From contig CALMZO010000300.1 in assembly GCA_937870825.1 (NCBI GenBank), positions 1 through 64,000 on the forward strand: DNA of 64,000 nucleotides, read 5' to 3'. This document shows, one piece after another, positions 24,167 through 33,309 of this stretch. The position numbers and the translations under genes are program-made. The notes below the pieces were generated by a model, which was not told the DNA's origin, did not search any database, and worked only from the letters and a program-made list of their open reading frames with translations. Each line of letters starts with the position of its first letter. Position 1 is the first letter of the stretch. The DNA is from an uncultured Chloroflexota bacterium. GTDB taxonomy: Bacteria; Chloroflexota; Anaerolineae; UBA4142; SHND01.

Positions 24167-25668
24167 GATTGTTCCGTTGCTCGTATGCCCGCGTCGTCGC
24201 GATTTTTTTGTTCGCGTTCGCGCTGCGGATGATAACGCTTGAAACGCGCCCGTTGTGGTACGACGACGCGTTCAGTGTGTTTCTCGCGGAACGCGGACCC
24301 GCCGCGATTGCGTCGGGAACGGCGGTGGACACGATGCCGCCGGGATATTATTTGTTGTTGTATGCGTGGATGAATGTCGTGGGGCAAACGCCGTTGGCGA
24401 TGCGAATGTTGTCGGTGAGTTTGTCGCTGTTGGTGATGGCGTTCGTGTATGTGATTGCGCGGCGCGCGTTCGGCGTGCGCGCGGCAGAGTGGGCAAGTTT
24501 TCTCGCCGCGCTGATGCCGTTTCAAATTTATCACGCGCAAGAATTGCGAATGTACACGCTGCTCGCGTTGGGCGTGCTGATGTATTTGTACGGTGTCCTG
24601 TTGGTACTCGACGCGAACGGTTTGCAAACAACCGCGCAACCCAAACATTCACATCAACACATTGCCGCGTTCGTACTTGTCGCGCTCGGTACGGCAATCG
24701 CGTTGTATTCGCACAACCTCGCGTTTGTTTCACTTGGCGCGGCGAACCTTTATTTTTTATTCAAGCGCGCGTGGCGACTGCAAGTGCGGTTGATGCTCGG
24801 ACAATGCGTCGGCGCGATTTTTTTTACGCCATGGTTGATTTATGTGCCAACGCAGTTGGAAAAAATTCAGCAGGCATTTTGGACGACGCGCCCCGGCCTG
24901 CTCGACGTTGTGCAAATGCTGCTGGTCTTTACAACGTATTTGCCATTGCCGCCGGTATTGATTTCGCTTGCGCTGTTGATGTCCGTGTTGGTCCTCGTTC
25001 TGGCAAGCTGGCAGTTGTTGAAAATCGCGCGGCGAAAAAATTTTTCCGCGTTGGGCTTGTTGGTGACGTTTGTGTTGGCACCGCCATTCGTCTTGTTCGT
25101 CATGTCGTATCTGATTCGTCCGGTGTTTGTCCCGCGCGGCGCGATTGCGTCGGCGTTGGTGTATGCGATGCTGTTGGGGTTCGTCGCGTCGCGCGCGCCG
25201 CGCGCGATGCAGAGGATTCTCGTCGCGTTCACCTTGCTCAGCGCGGGCGTGTTTCTTTTATTTTATTATTCCGCGTACGGCGAATGGCGGCGCGCGCCGT
25301 ATGTGGAAGCGGACGCGTTTTTGCGCGAACAGTTCCGCGATGGCGATGTGATTTTGCATGACAACAAACTCGCGTTTTTTCCGATGCATTTGTACGACCG
25401 TGAATTGCCCCAGGTGTTTCTCGCCGACCCGCCGCAGTCGGACAATGATACGTTCGCGCCCGCGTCGCAAGCCGCGATGGAATTGTATCCGCTCGATTTT
25501 GAACAAGCGGTAAATGGAAAAACGCGCGTGTGGTTTGTGATTTTTCAAACGGCGCTTGATGAGGCGAACAGCGCGCACGCGAACGTCGCGCGTCTCGACG
25601 CGAACTTGCAACGCGTTCAAGAAACCAACTATGGCGACCTCCGCATCTTTCTTTACGCAACTCGCTGA
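24163..25668 (+). CDS. GT39-like polytopic glycosyltransferase
   Basis: 501 aa. Typical small PMT-superfamily architecture: helix 1 then RMITLETRPLWYDDAFSVFLAE, whose DD replaces the usual DE of the first-loop motif, then VDTMPPGYYLLLYAWM (the HPPLYY region, here MPPGYY), and PFQIYHAQELRMYTLLAL, a widely conserved loop in this family. About 10 membrane helices and an outer C-terminal domain (about 385-501). It should use a polyprenyl-phosphate sugar donor at the outer face. Coupled by ATGA to the previous gene and overlapping the next by 38 bases. Confidence 0.87.
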   Translation: MRLFRCSYARVVAIFLFAFALRMITLETRPLWYDDAFSVFLAERGPAAIASGTAVDTMPPGYYLLLYAWMNVVGQTPLAMRMLSVSLSLLVMAFVYVIARRAFGVRAAEWASFLAALMPFQIYHAQELRMYTLLALGVLMYLYGVLLVLDANGLQTTAQPKHSHQHIAAFVLVALGTAIALYSHNLAFVSLGAANLYFLFKRAWRLQVRLMLGQCVGAIFFTPWLIYVPTQLEKIQQAFWTTRPGLLDVVQMLLVFTTYLPLPPVLISLALLMSVLVLVLASWQLLKIARRKNFSALGLLVTFVLAPPFVLFVMSYLIRPVFVPRGAIASALVYAMLLGFVASRAPRAMQRILVAFTLLSAGVFLLFYYSAYGEWRRAPYVEADAFLREQFRDGDVILHDNKLAFFPMHLYDRELPQVFLADPPQSDNDTFAPASQAAMELYPLDFEQAVNGKTRVWFVIFQTALDEANSAHANVARLDANLQRVQETNYGDLRIFLYATR

Positions 25669-27025
25669 ACGAGTGCGCGCCGTAAGTCCCGCGTGGCGTT
25701 GGGCAATCGGCGTGTTTCTCGTCGCGCGCGTGTTGTATACGTTGTGGGGAATCGTCGTTCTGCTGCTCGTTCCCAATGTTTCGCAGAATTTGGATTTGTT
25801 CGGCGTCCCCGTCGTCGCGTATTTTGATGTGGCGACGGGTGAACGTTACGCGTACTCGCGGTACGTGAATGACCGCGTGTTGACATTTCGCGCGAGTGGT
25901 GACGCGACGCTGATTGACAACGAAACATCGAGCGTGTGGTCACTGCGCGAGGGTGTGGCAATTGGCGGCGCGCTCGCAGGCGCGAAATTGCAAACCGCGC
26001 AGTACTCGGCAAAAGAAATTTTTCCCTATCGCGGGGTTGCGCCGGAACGCGGATGGTTCGGCGTATGGCAGAGGTTCGATGTGCTGTGGTATCAGGCGAT
26101 CGCAGAACGCGGATATGGCGCGACAGTGGGCGACATTCACTTTCCGCCGTTGTATCCGTTGCTCGAAAGTATCCTGGGCAGAATTTTGGGTGGGCGTTTT
26201 TTTCTTGCTGGCTGGTTGATTTCCCAGATCGCGCTGGTGTGGAGTCTGGCTTTGTTGTTTCGAATCACAGAACGGTGGCGCGATGCCGGCACGGCAAAAC
26301 GCGCGGTGATATTTACGGTCCTGTTTCCTACTGCGTTTTTCTTTTTTACTGCGTATTCAGAATCACTGTTTTTGCTCTTGACGCTGTGGTATTTCGACGC
26401 GCTGCGGCGCGCGCATTGGTTATGGGCTGGCTTTTTTGTGTTTCTCGCAATGCTGACGCGGTTGCAGGGTGTTGCCTTGTGTGTGCCGTTGGCGTTTTGT
26501 GTTTGGGATTCATGCCGCGTGTCCAAGAAAATATCGTTCGCGCAAAGCATGATGCTCCTGCTGCCAATTCTCGCGGGCGCATTTTACTTGTTTCTGCGCG
26601 CTGTCGCGGGCGAGGGGAATGTTTTGCCCACAAGTGAACCGCAGTTATACGCGCGCCTTGCGCCGCCGTGGGACAATCTCGTTTATGCAATCCAAACGAT
26701 CGCGTCAGGAAACTTCTTGCTGGCGGATGTGTTGAATTTGTGCGTGACCGCGCTCGCATTTTTTGTTTTGCTGCGGGGATGGCAATTGCTGCCAACCTCC
26801 TTTGCGTTGTACAGCGGGGCAGCGCTCTTGATTGTGATGCTGCGTTATGTGGAAACTCAACCGTTGAACAGCATGACGCGCTATGTGTTGACGCTGTTTC
26901 CATTATGGATGCTGCTGGCGCATTGGAGCAAAAATCGTTGGGTGGAACGCGCAGTGGTGTATGTGTGCGCGCCGTTGAATTTATACTTGACCGCGCAGTT
27001 TCTAGTGTGGGGGTGGGTGGCGTGA
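25631..27025 (+). CDS. PIG-V-like (mannosyltransferase family) membrane protein
   Basis: 464 aa from ATG 25631. Motifs of the PIG-V family are clear: WQRFDVLWYQAIAERGY, then FPPLYPLLE, LFPTAFFFFTAYSESLFLLL and AMLTRLQGVAL. Family members add mannose or a similar sugar from a polyprenyl/dolichyl phosphate to lipid-anchored acceptors. Bacterial members often occur in cell-envelope glycan loci. About 10 membrane helices with a 100-residue insertion before the WQRFD motif (about 70-140) that probably faces outward. A paralogue lies at 32104. Its stop overlaps the next start (GTGA). Confidence 0.87.
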   Translation: MATSASFFTQLAERVRAVSPAWRWAIGVFLVARVLYTLWGIVVLLLVPNVSQNLDLFGVPVVAYFDVATGERYAYSRYVNDRVLTFRASGDATLIDNETSSVWSLREGVAIGGALAGAKLQTAQYSAKEIFPYRGVAPERGWFGVWQRFDVLWYQAIAERGYGATVGDIHFPPLYPLLESILGRILGGRFFLAGWLISQIALVWSLALLFRITERWRDAGTAKRAVIFTVLFPTAFFFFTAYSESLFLLLTLWYFDALRRAHWLWAGFFVFLAMLTRLQGVALCVPLAFCVWDSCRVSKKISFAQSMMLLLPILAGAFYLFLRAVAGEGNVLPTSEPQLYARLAPPWDNLVYAIQTIASGNFLLADVLNLCVTALAFFVLLRGWQLLPTSFALYSGAALLIVMLRYVETQPLNSMTRYVLTLFPLWMLLAHWSKNRWVERAVVYVCAPLNLYLTAQFLVWGWVA

Positions 27026-28704
27026 ACGAATCGGCGAACACGAAACGCGATACCGTGACGCGGCGCGAATGGACGATTGCGGCGTCAATTTCTTTCGGGA
27101 TGACTGCCTTGCTTCAGTTGCCGTACATGCTGGGCTATTGGACCGCGCCTGCGGGGACGGCGTATTCGGGGCTGTTGGTGCATTTGAGCGATGCGACCTA
27201 TCTGGTGGCGATTCAACTCGGCTTTCACGGTGAGTGGCTGTATCGAATTCGGTTTACGAGTGAGCCGCATGTCGGCGCGTTTTTGTACACGTTTTATCTC
27301 GCGCTCGGCCACGTCGCGCGGCTGTTGAATCTCGACGCGGTGACGATGTGGCATGTGTCGCTTGCTGTGACGAGTTTTGTTTTGTTTTTGGTGGTGTTTG
27401 GATTTATCGCGCATTTCATTCCGCATCCGAATTGGCGGCTCGTCGCGTTTTTCATTGCGTTGTTCGGCGCGGGCTATGATGTGTTTCAACTTCCGTTCGA
27501 GACGTGGGACCCGACAAGCGGCGTGCCGTTGGATTTGCGAATGCCCGAAGCGCATGTGTTTTACTCTGCGCTCACGTATCCGCATTACAACGCGGCGATT
27601 GTGTTGATCCTCGCTTCGTTTTGGTGCGCGCTGCGCGCGTTGTCGGAACATCTTGCGCGCGCGCGTTGGATTGGGTTGTGCCTCGTCGGCGCGATGGCGA
27701 GTGCGGGCGTCGCGATGGTGTATCCGTTTTTGGTGCTGCTGACGGCGGGCGTGCTGGGTGTGTTTTACATTTTCCTCGCGTTGCGCGCGCGAAAAATATT
27801 GTGGCGCGCGGGCATTTTTTTGGTGTTGATGTTTCTTCCCCTTGTGCCGCTGTTCCTCTATTACTTGAATGTGCTGGCGACGAACCCGGTCATTCGCGCG
27901 TGGAATGAACAGGTGCAAACGTACTCGCCGAATCCGATTCATTATCTGTTGACGTACGGAGTGTATCTCGCGCTCGCGTTGTGGAATTTGCGACGGGTGG
28001 GATTTGGCAAAACATTTCCCGAACGCCGCGCGCTTTTGTGGATTTGGGTCGGCGTCGTCGCGGTGCTGTTGTACGCGCCGTTGAACGCGCAGCGTCGTTT
28101 TGTCGAAGGGGTGCATGTGCCGCTTGCGATTTTGGCGACGATTGGATTGTACGAAACCGCGCTGCCGCGTCTGGCGCAAACGCGTTGGTTTCAAAACCTG
28201 GCGCAGCGTCCGAATTACAGTGTCGCGGGATTGAAAAACTTTTTTACGGTTGTGGTTCTCGCCTTTGTTTCGCTGAGCAGCATCTTTTTGTACGTCAGCG
28301 CGCTCTTGACAATGACCGTGCAGCAGCCGTACCCGTTATTTCGTCCGCAGGGCGAACTCGCGGCGATGGACTGGCTGCGCGCGAATGCAGACCGCGAAGC
28401 GTTGGTGCTGTCGAGTTACGGGTCGGGCGCGTGGCTGCCGTATCGCGCGGATACGCGCGCATACATCGGGCAGTATTACGAGACCAATCATTTTTCAGAC
28501 AAATTGAAACAGGTGGCAAAATTCTTTGACGCGCGGACGGAGGATGCCGCGCGGATAGAGTTGTTGCGCGCGCAAAAAATTGACTTTGTGTTTTTCGGAC
28601 GTGGTGAACGAGAAGTCGGCACGTTTGACCCCGCGCGCGCGGCGTACCTGACGCGCGTCTTTGAAAACGTGGACGCGCAAGTGTACGCGGTTCAACTCCC
28701 GTGA
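27022..28704 (+). CDS. Large polytopic membrane protein of the glycan cluster
   Basis: 560 aa from GTG 27022, overlapping the previous stop. The open frame extends to 26668 but that part lies inside the PIG-V-like gene and is not supported. About 12 membrane helices. Outer-loop features: FTSEPHVGAFLYTFYLALGH in the first large loop and PEAHVFYSALTYPHYNAAIV, where acidic and His residues cluster as in C-type glycosyltransferases. An outer domain with LRANADREALVLSSYGSGAW lies near the C-terminus, similar to other proteins in this cluster. I cannot assign it to a named GT family. Confidence 0.75.
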   Translation: MNESANTKRDTVTRREWTIAASISFGMTALLQLPYMLGYWTAPAGTAYSGLLVHLSDATYLVAIQLGFHGEWLYRIRFTSEPHVGAFLYTFYLALGHVARLLNLDAVTMWHVSLAVTSFVLFLVVFGFIAHFIPHPNWRLVAFFIALFGAGYDVFQLPFETWDPTSGVPLDLRMPEAHVFYSALTYPHYNAAIVLILASFWCALRALSEHLARARWIGLCLVGAMASAGVAMVYPFLVLLTAGVLGVFYIFLALRARKILWRAGIFLVLMFLPLVPLFLYYLNVLATNPVIRAWNEQVQTYSPNPIHYLLTYGVYLALALWNLRRVGFGKTFPERRALLWIWVGVVAVLLYAPLNAQRRFVEGVHVPLAILATIGLYETALPRLAQTRWFQNLAQRPNYSVAGLKNFFTVVVLAFVSLSSIFLYVSALLTMTVQQPYPLFRPQGELAAMDWLRANADREALVLSSYGSGAWLPYRADTRAYIGQYYETNHFSDKLKQVAKFFDARTEDAARIELLRAQKIDFVFFGRGEREVGTFDPARAAYLTRVFENVDAQVYAVQLP

Positions 28705-28823
28705 CGAGAACCGGGGGGGATTCGCACTCTTTTGCCGAACATGACCCAATGACCTATTTACAACGCGCGCGACAAGCAGGACAATAGCGCCATTCCATCT
28801 GTATTTTTTCCGCGAGGTTTTTT

Positions 28824-29618
28824 ATGCGTGCATCAAATTTTCCAATTGCCTTGCGCCTGCCTTTTATGGGAACGCTCGCGCGCGAAAGTGAAAATGCGCC
28901 GCGTCCGCTTCCGAACGCGTTCAAACTCTCGATTATCATCCCCGTTTATAACGAAGAGTCCACCGTCGGCGAAGTCATCGAACGCGTGTTGGCGGTTGAC
29001 CTCGGCGACATTCGCAAAGAAATTATCGTATGCGATGACGGTTCGGTGGACGGTTCGAACGCGGTGATTGAACGCGAACGCGCCGCGCATTCCGATATTG
29101 TCCAGGTCCATACCTCTGTCATCAATCTGGGCAAAGGCGCGGCGGTGCGCTTTGGACTCAAGTACGCGACCGGCGATGTGCTGTTGATTCAAGATGCGGA
29201 TTTGGAATTGGACCCGTGCGAGTATTTGAGTTTGCTCGAACCGCTCGTCAAAGGACACGCCGATGTCGTGTACGGTTCGCGTTTCAAAGCGCGGAATGCC
29301 AATATCTCGACCAAGACGCGTTTGGCGAATCGCTTTCTCACCGAATTTACCAATTGGCTGTACGGCGGACACTTGACCGACATGGAAACGGCGTACAAAG
29401 TGTTTCGCCGCGAAGCGCTCGACGGCATTCGTTTACGCCAGGTGCATTTTGATTTCGAAGCGGAAATCACCGGCAAACTCTTGCGCGCAAAACGACGCAT
29501 CGTCGAAGTCCCGGTCAGATACAATCCGCGCACACACCTCGCAGGCAAAAAAATCTCGTGGACAGATGGCATCGAAGCGATATATACTCTGCTCAAATAT
29601 CGCTATCTGGTGAAATAA
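28824..29618 (+). CDS. GT2 family polyprenyl-phosphate sugar synthase (DPM1-like)
   Basis: 264 aa, ATG 28824 after CGAGG. GT-A fold: LSIIIPVYNEESTVGEVIERV (about 34-54), the DDGSVDGS nucleotide-sugar loop (about 74-81), INLGKGAAVRFGLKYATGD and the catalytic-metal motif QDADLELDP (about 116-124), then KVFRREAL. There is no membrane tail. It most resembles dolichol-phosphate mannose synthase and would load a sugar from a nucleotide donor onto polyprenyl phosphate in the cytoplasm, supplying the many polyprenyl-dependent transferases around it. The 119 bases before it hold a G7 run and no gene. Confidence 0.92.
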   Translation: MRASNFPIALRLPFMGTLARESENAPRPLPNAFKLSIIIPVYNEESTVGEVIERVLAVDLGDIRKEIIVCDDGSVDGSNAVIERERAAHSDIVQVHTSVINLGKGAAVRFGLKYATGDVLLIQDADLELDPCEYLSLLEPLVKGHADVVYGSRFKARNANISTKTRLANRFLTEFTNWLYGGHLTDMETAYKVFRREALDGIRLRQVHFDFEAEITGKLLRAKRRIVEVPVRYNPRTHLAGKKISWTDGIEAIYTLLKYRYLVK

Positions 29619-29655
29619 TCTGCGCCCGTATTTTTTCCTCGCTCTCCTCGTTCTC

Positions 29656-31203
29656 GTGTTTCGTCTCGTGACCGCGCTGCCGCTCGAACGCGCGGGCTAC
29701 ATGGACGCGTCGTACACGCAGCACGTCGGCGGCAATCTTGCGCGCGGACGCGGCTTTACGCAAGACATTGTTTGGAATTACCTCGACGGACAAAAAACCA
29801 TTCCGCAGCCGAGCAATCTGTACTGGCTCCCCTTGCCTTCGCTGCTCGCGGGAATTTCGATGACGCTGTTTGGCATTTCGTATCGCGCCGCGCAACTCCC
29901 ATTCCTTCTCCTTTCAATCCTTCCGCCGCTGTTTGCGTTTTACCTCGCGCGGCGAATGTACGCGCGTGACGATTACGCGTGGATGGCGGGCTTGCTCACC
30001 GCGTTCAGCGGCTTTTACACAATCTACTGGGTCAGCCCCGACAATTTCACGCCGTTCGCGGTGACAGCCGATTTCGCGTTGTTGTTTCTCGCGCTTGGTG
30101 TGGCACAACGCGACTGGAAAAAATTTTTCATCGCCGGAATTTTTGTTGGCTTGTCTCAATTGTCGCGCGCCGACGCGCTCTTACTCGTGCTCGTCGCGCC
30201 AATTCTATATTTTCTGAATCGCCAAAGAATTCCCTCATTTCCCTTGTTGCCCTCGCTCCTCGCGCTCACAAGCGGTTTCGCGCTCGTTCTTTTCCCCTGG
30301 CTCCTCCGCAACTATTTCGCCGTCGGCTCTTTATTCGCTCCCGGCGGCACGCGCACACTTTTTCTTTTGAACTATGATGAATTTTTTTCGTACGACGTTT
30401 CGCGTTTGACGTTGGAGCGTTACCTCGATTGGGGCATTGGCAACATCCTTGCTTCAAAATTCGACGCACTCGGTTTTGTGCTGCTTGTGCTTGTCTTTGG
30501 CGTGTGGCAAATTTTTCTCGCGCCGTTCGCCGCGCTCGGTTTTTGGAAAATGCGCGCGCGTGTGGAAATGCAAGCCGCGTTGATGTATCTCGTACTGCTC
30601 GTGTTGGCGATGGCGTTCGTGTTCACGTTTCCGGCAACACATGGCAGTATGCTTCATTCGGCAATCGCGCTGGTTGCGTTTGGCGCAGTCGCCGTGCCGC
30701 CGGGACTCGACGCGGCGATAACGTGGTTTGGAAAATTGCGGCGTCGGTGGAACATTGCGCTCGCGCAGCGAGTATTTCGCATCGGCGCGGTTGCGCTGGC
30801 GATTTTTTTTAGCGTGTATTTGTACGCGCAAGGCGTTTGGCTCGCGCCGGGCGTGAACGCGACGACGCCGTTGTGGAATCAACGCGACATCGAATACGCG
30901 GCGATAGACCGCGAACTGGATGCGCGCGGCGTGCCGAACGATTCGCCGATTATCACGGTTGACCCGCCGTCATTCATCAATCAAACGGAGCGGCGCTCGA
31001 TTTATCTGCCGACGGAAAGCGTGGACGCAATTTTTGACGCGGCGCGTCAATTCGACGCGCGCTATTTGGTCTTGCAATTTGATAAACCTGCCACGCTGCG
31101 GGCGTTGTACGAAGGACGCGCGACGATTCAAGGACTCGCGCCAATTGTGACAACGCAAGACGCGTTGGGACGCAATGTGACGTTGTTTGAAATAACGCGT
31201 TGA
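29656..31203 (+). CDS. ArnT/GT39-like polytopic glycosyltransferase
   Basis: 515 aa from GTG 29656, but the hydrophobic first helix clearly begins earlier: the frame reads LRPYFFLALLVLVFRLVTAL from CTG 29620, directly after the GT2 stop, with no ATG, GTG or TTG between. Either CTG is used or the start has been damaged. First-loop features: ERAGYMDASYTQHVGGNLAR and LYWLPLPSLLAGI; later LFPWLLRNYFAVGSLFAPGG, a common loop in this superfamily. About 11 membrane helices and an outer C-terminal domain of about 120 residues. A hairpin repeat follows the stop. Confidence 0.8.
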   Translation: MFRLVTALPLERAGYMDASYTQHVGGNLARGRGFTQDIVWNYLDGQKTIPQPSNLYWLPLPSLLAGISMTLFGISYRAAQLPFLLLSILPPLFAFYLARRMYARDDYAWMAGLLTAFSGFYTIYWVSPDNFTPFAVTADFALLFLALGVAQRDWKKFFIAGIFVGLSQLSRADALLLVLVAPILYFLNRQRIPSFPLLPSLLALTSGFALVLFPWLLRNYFAVGSLFAPGGTRTLFLLNYDEFFSYDVSRLTLERYLDWGIGNILASKFDALGFVLLVLVFGVWQIFLAPFAALGFWKMRARVEMQAALMYLVLLVLAMAFVFTFPATHGSMLHSAIALVAFGAVAVPPGLDAAITWFGKLRRRWNIALAQRVFRIGAVALAIFFSVYLYAQGVWLAPGVNATTPLWNQRDIEYAAIDRELDARGVPNDSPIITVDPPSFINQTERRSIYLPTESVDAIFDAARQFDARYLVLQFDKPATLRALYEGRATIQGLAPIVTTQDALGRNVTLFEITR

Positions 31204-31208
31204 CAGAG

Positions 31209-31242
31209 ACCTCACCCCAACCCTCTCCTTTGGAAGGAGAGG
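31209..31242 (+). repeat. CCTCACCCC...GGAGAGG hairpin repeat
   Basis: CCTCTCCTTTGGAAGGAGAGG forms the stem. It lies between the stop of the ArnT-like gene and the ATG at 31259, where the next protein appears to lack its first membrane helix. Confidence 0.85.
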
Positions 31243-31258
31243 AGATTTTTGCTTTGAC

Positions 31259-32158
31259 ATGTTCAATGACTTTGATGTGTTTTATCGTGCCGCGCAAGCG
31301 GTGTTGTACGGGCAAGACCCGTACAGTGTGTTCGGCGTGTATCATCCGTTTCCGTTTTTCTTTGTGTTCTTGCCGCTTGCTGCATTGCCACTCGATGTCG
31401 CGCATGTCGTGTGGACGGCAATCGAGTTTGTCATTTTTGCTTCTGTTGTGAGACAACGCGCGTTGTATGCGGTGTTGTTTTTGCCGGTCATTCTCACATT
31501 CATGGAAGGGCAAATTGTGATGCCGCTGCTCGCCCTGTTTTTTTTGTTGCAGCGCGAAAAACATCAGGGCATCGCCGCCGCGTGGCTGTGCCTCAAGCCG
31601 CAGTTGATTGGTCTGTTATTGCCGTTTGTGTTTTGGCGGATGTGGAAAAAGGAACGACGCGGGTTTGTGTGGTTCGGCGGAATTTGGTTTGTGCTGCTGA
31701 GCGCGTCGTTTCTGGTGCAGCCGAATTGGGTGACGCGTTGGCTGGAGGTGAGCGGCGAACGTTTGCGAACGCCGTTCGCGCCGACGTTGTGGGGCGCGCT
31801 GTCCTTTTTGCCGAATCCATTTTGGATTGTCGCTGCGGGCGCGCTGATGGTGGGGTTGCTCGCGTGGGCATATCGCCGCGCGGATTTTGATATTTTGAGC
31901 GTTGTAAATTTGCTGGTGAATCCGGTCATTGTTTCGTATGACCTCACGCTGCTCACGTTGTTTGTGAAATCCTTTCCGGTGTGGATTGTGCTGACAATTC
32001 TGTCGTGGCTCGCGTTCGCGCTGCCCGCATTCGACTTGTGGCGCGGCGAAGGACCGACTGCCGTCGTCACACTGGTCGCTTTGATTTTTGTCGTACGCGA
32101 AAAATGGACACGCTCACAGAACGCGAAGTCAATTCTCCGCGAACCCGCGTCGGCGTGA
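31259..32158 (+). CDS. GT87/DUF2029-like membrane protein, apparently N-terminally shortened
   Basis: 299 aa from ATG 31259. It begins directly at MFNDFDVFYRAAQAVLYGQD, which is the first outer loop of DUF2029/GT87 proteins; the signal helix that normally precedes it is missing. The frame stays open upstream through the hairpin repeat to a stop at 31193, without a normal start codon, so repeat insertion may have removed the front of the gene. The rest is a normal set of about 8 helices with LCLKPQLIGLLLPFVFW, the conserved K-P-Q loop. It overlaps the next gene by 55 bases. Confidence 0.75.
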   Translation: MFNDFDVFYRAAQAVLYGQDPYSVFGVYHPFPFFFVFLPLAALPLDVAHVVWTAIEFVIFASVVRQRALYAVLFLPVILTFMEGQIVMPLLALFFLLQREKHQGIAAAWLCLKPQLIGLLLPFVFWRMWKKERRGFVWFGGIWFVLLSASFLVQPNWVTRWLEVSGERLRTPFAPTLWGALSFLPNPFWIVAAGALMVGLLAWAYRRADFDILSVVNLLVNPVIVSYDLTLLTLFVKSFPVWIVLTILSWLAFALPAFDLWRGEGPTAVVTLVALIFVVREKWTRSQNAKSILREPASA

Positions 32159-33303
32159 CGCGGCGCGTCATGGAATTTGCGCGCGCGAATGCGTTCCCCA
32201 TCGCGTTGTTTGTCGCGCTGCGCGTGTGGACGCTCGTGTGGGCGAGCATGGTCGCCGCGTATGTCCAGCCGTCGGCAAGCGCGGCAGAACAGTACTATGG
32301 CGTCGAACCGCTGCGCGATGCAATCATTGCGCCGTGGCAGCGCTGGGATACGATTTGGTATTCGAAAATCGCGACGGAAGGTTATGCCGACGATGTGCGT
32401 GTGGTGTTTGCGCCGTTGTACCCGCTGCTGATGCGCGCGGTGAGTCTGGTGACGGCGGGCAATGTGGTCGCGGCGGGGCTTGTGATTTCGAGTATCGCCG
32501 CGTTGGCGAGTTTTATTTTGTTGTATCATCTGGCGCGTGAACTTGCTGACGAACGCGCGGCGCGGCGCGCATTGCTTTTCCTCGCCGCGTTTCCGACGGC
32601 ATTCTATTTGTTTGCCGCGTACACAGAAGCCGTGTTCCTTGCATTCATCCTTGGGGCGTTTTTGTGTATGCGGAGGCGGCAATGGTGGGCGACGGGAATC
32701 TTGGGCGCGTTGGCGGCGATGACGCGCACCCAAGGCGTCCTGGTGCTGCTTCCCTTCGCCGTCGCGTTTTGGTTTCAATGGCGGCACAACGAAATCAGAC
32801 TGCGACAAAGTTTGGCTCTGGGTCTGATTGTGCTTGGCGGAAGCGCACATTGGCTTTGGCTGATGCTGCAGTTTGGAAGCTTGGAGGTGTGGATGCAAGC
32901 GCAGCTTGTGTGGCACAGGGCAGTGCTGCCGTGGCAGGCACTCTTCGAATCTTGGCAGACGATGGTGAACGCGCCGTCCGCGTTGGAAGGTGCGCTCACG
33001 TTCTTTCAGTTGTCCGCAGAGGTTTTGATGCTTGGCGTCATGGTGTGGAGTGCGCGGCGTTTGCCGTTGGCGTACACCGCGTATACTGCAATCGTCGCGC
33101 TGCCGCCGCTGCTCGTCGTGACAACCTATTCGAGTCAATTTCCGCTTACGGGCGTCTTGCGTTTTGCGATTTTGGTGTTTCCACTTTTTCTGCTGCTTGG
33201 CAAAATTCCAAAACAGTGGTGGCAAACACCATTGCTCGCGCTGTTGTTTGTGATGCAAACCTTCTGGCTGATGCTGTTTGTCGCCTGGGTGTTTGTGCAT
33301 TGA
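32104..33303 (+). CDS. PIG-V-like (mannosyltransferase family) membrane protein
   Basis: 399 aa from ATG 32104, inside the end of the previous gene. It carries the same motifs as the protein at 25631: WQRWDTIWYSKIATEGY, APLYPLLMRAV, FPTAFYLFAAYTEAVFLAF and AMTRTQGVLVLL. About 9 membrane helices. It is shorter than its paralogue because it lacks the insertion before the WQRWD motif. It should transfer a sugar from a polyprenyl-phosphate donor at the outer face. The start could be moved upstream to 31981 in frame, but this would overlap the GT87-like gene much more. Confidence 0.86.
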   Translation: MDTLTEREVNSPRTRVGVTRRVMEFARANAFPIALFVALRVWTLVWASMVAAYVQPSASAAEQYYGVEPLRDAIIAPWQRWDTIWYSKIATEGYADDVRVVFAPLYPLLMRAVSLVTAGNVVAAGLVISSIAALASFILLYHLARELADERAARRALLFLAAFPTAFYLFAAYTEAVFLAFILGAFLCMRRRQWWATGILGALAAMTRTQGVLVLLPFAVAFWFQWRHNEIRLRQSLALGLIVLGGSAHWLWLMLQFGSLEVWMQAQLVWHRAVLPWQALFESWQTMVNAPSALEGALTFFQLSAEVLMLGVMVWSARRLPLAYTAYTAIVALPPLLVVTTYSSQFPLTGVLRFAILVFPLFLLLGKIPKQWWQTPLLALLFVMQTFWLMLFVAWVFVH

Positions 33304-33309
33304 ACGACG

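Noticed and set aside
26668-27021. Possible 118-codon N-terminal extension of the membrane protein starting at 27022.
   Set aside because: The stretch overlaps the PIG-V-like gene in another frame and reads as Arg/Ala/Cys-rich sequence without helix pattern.
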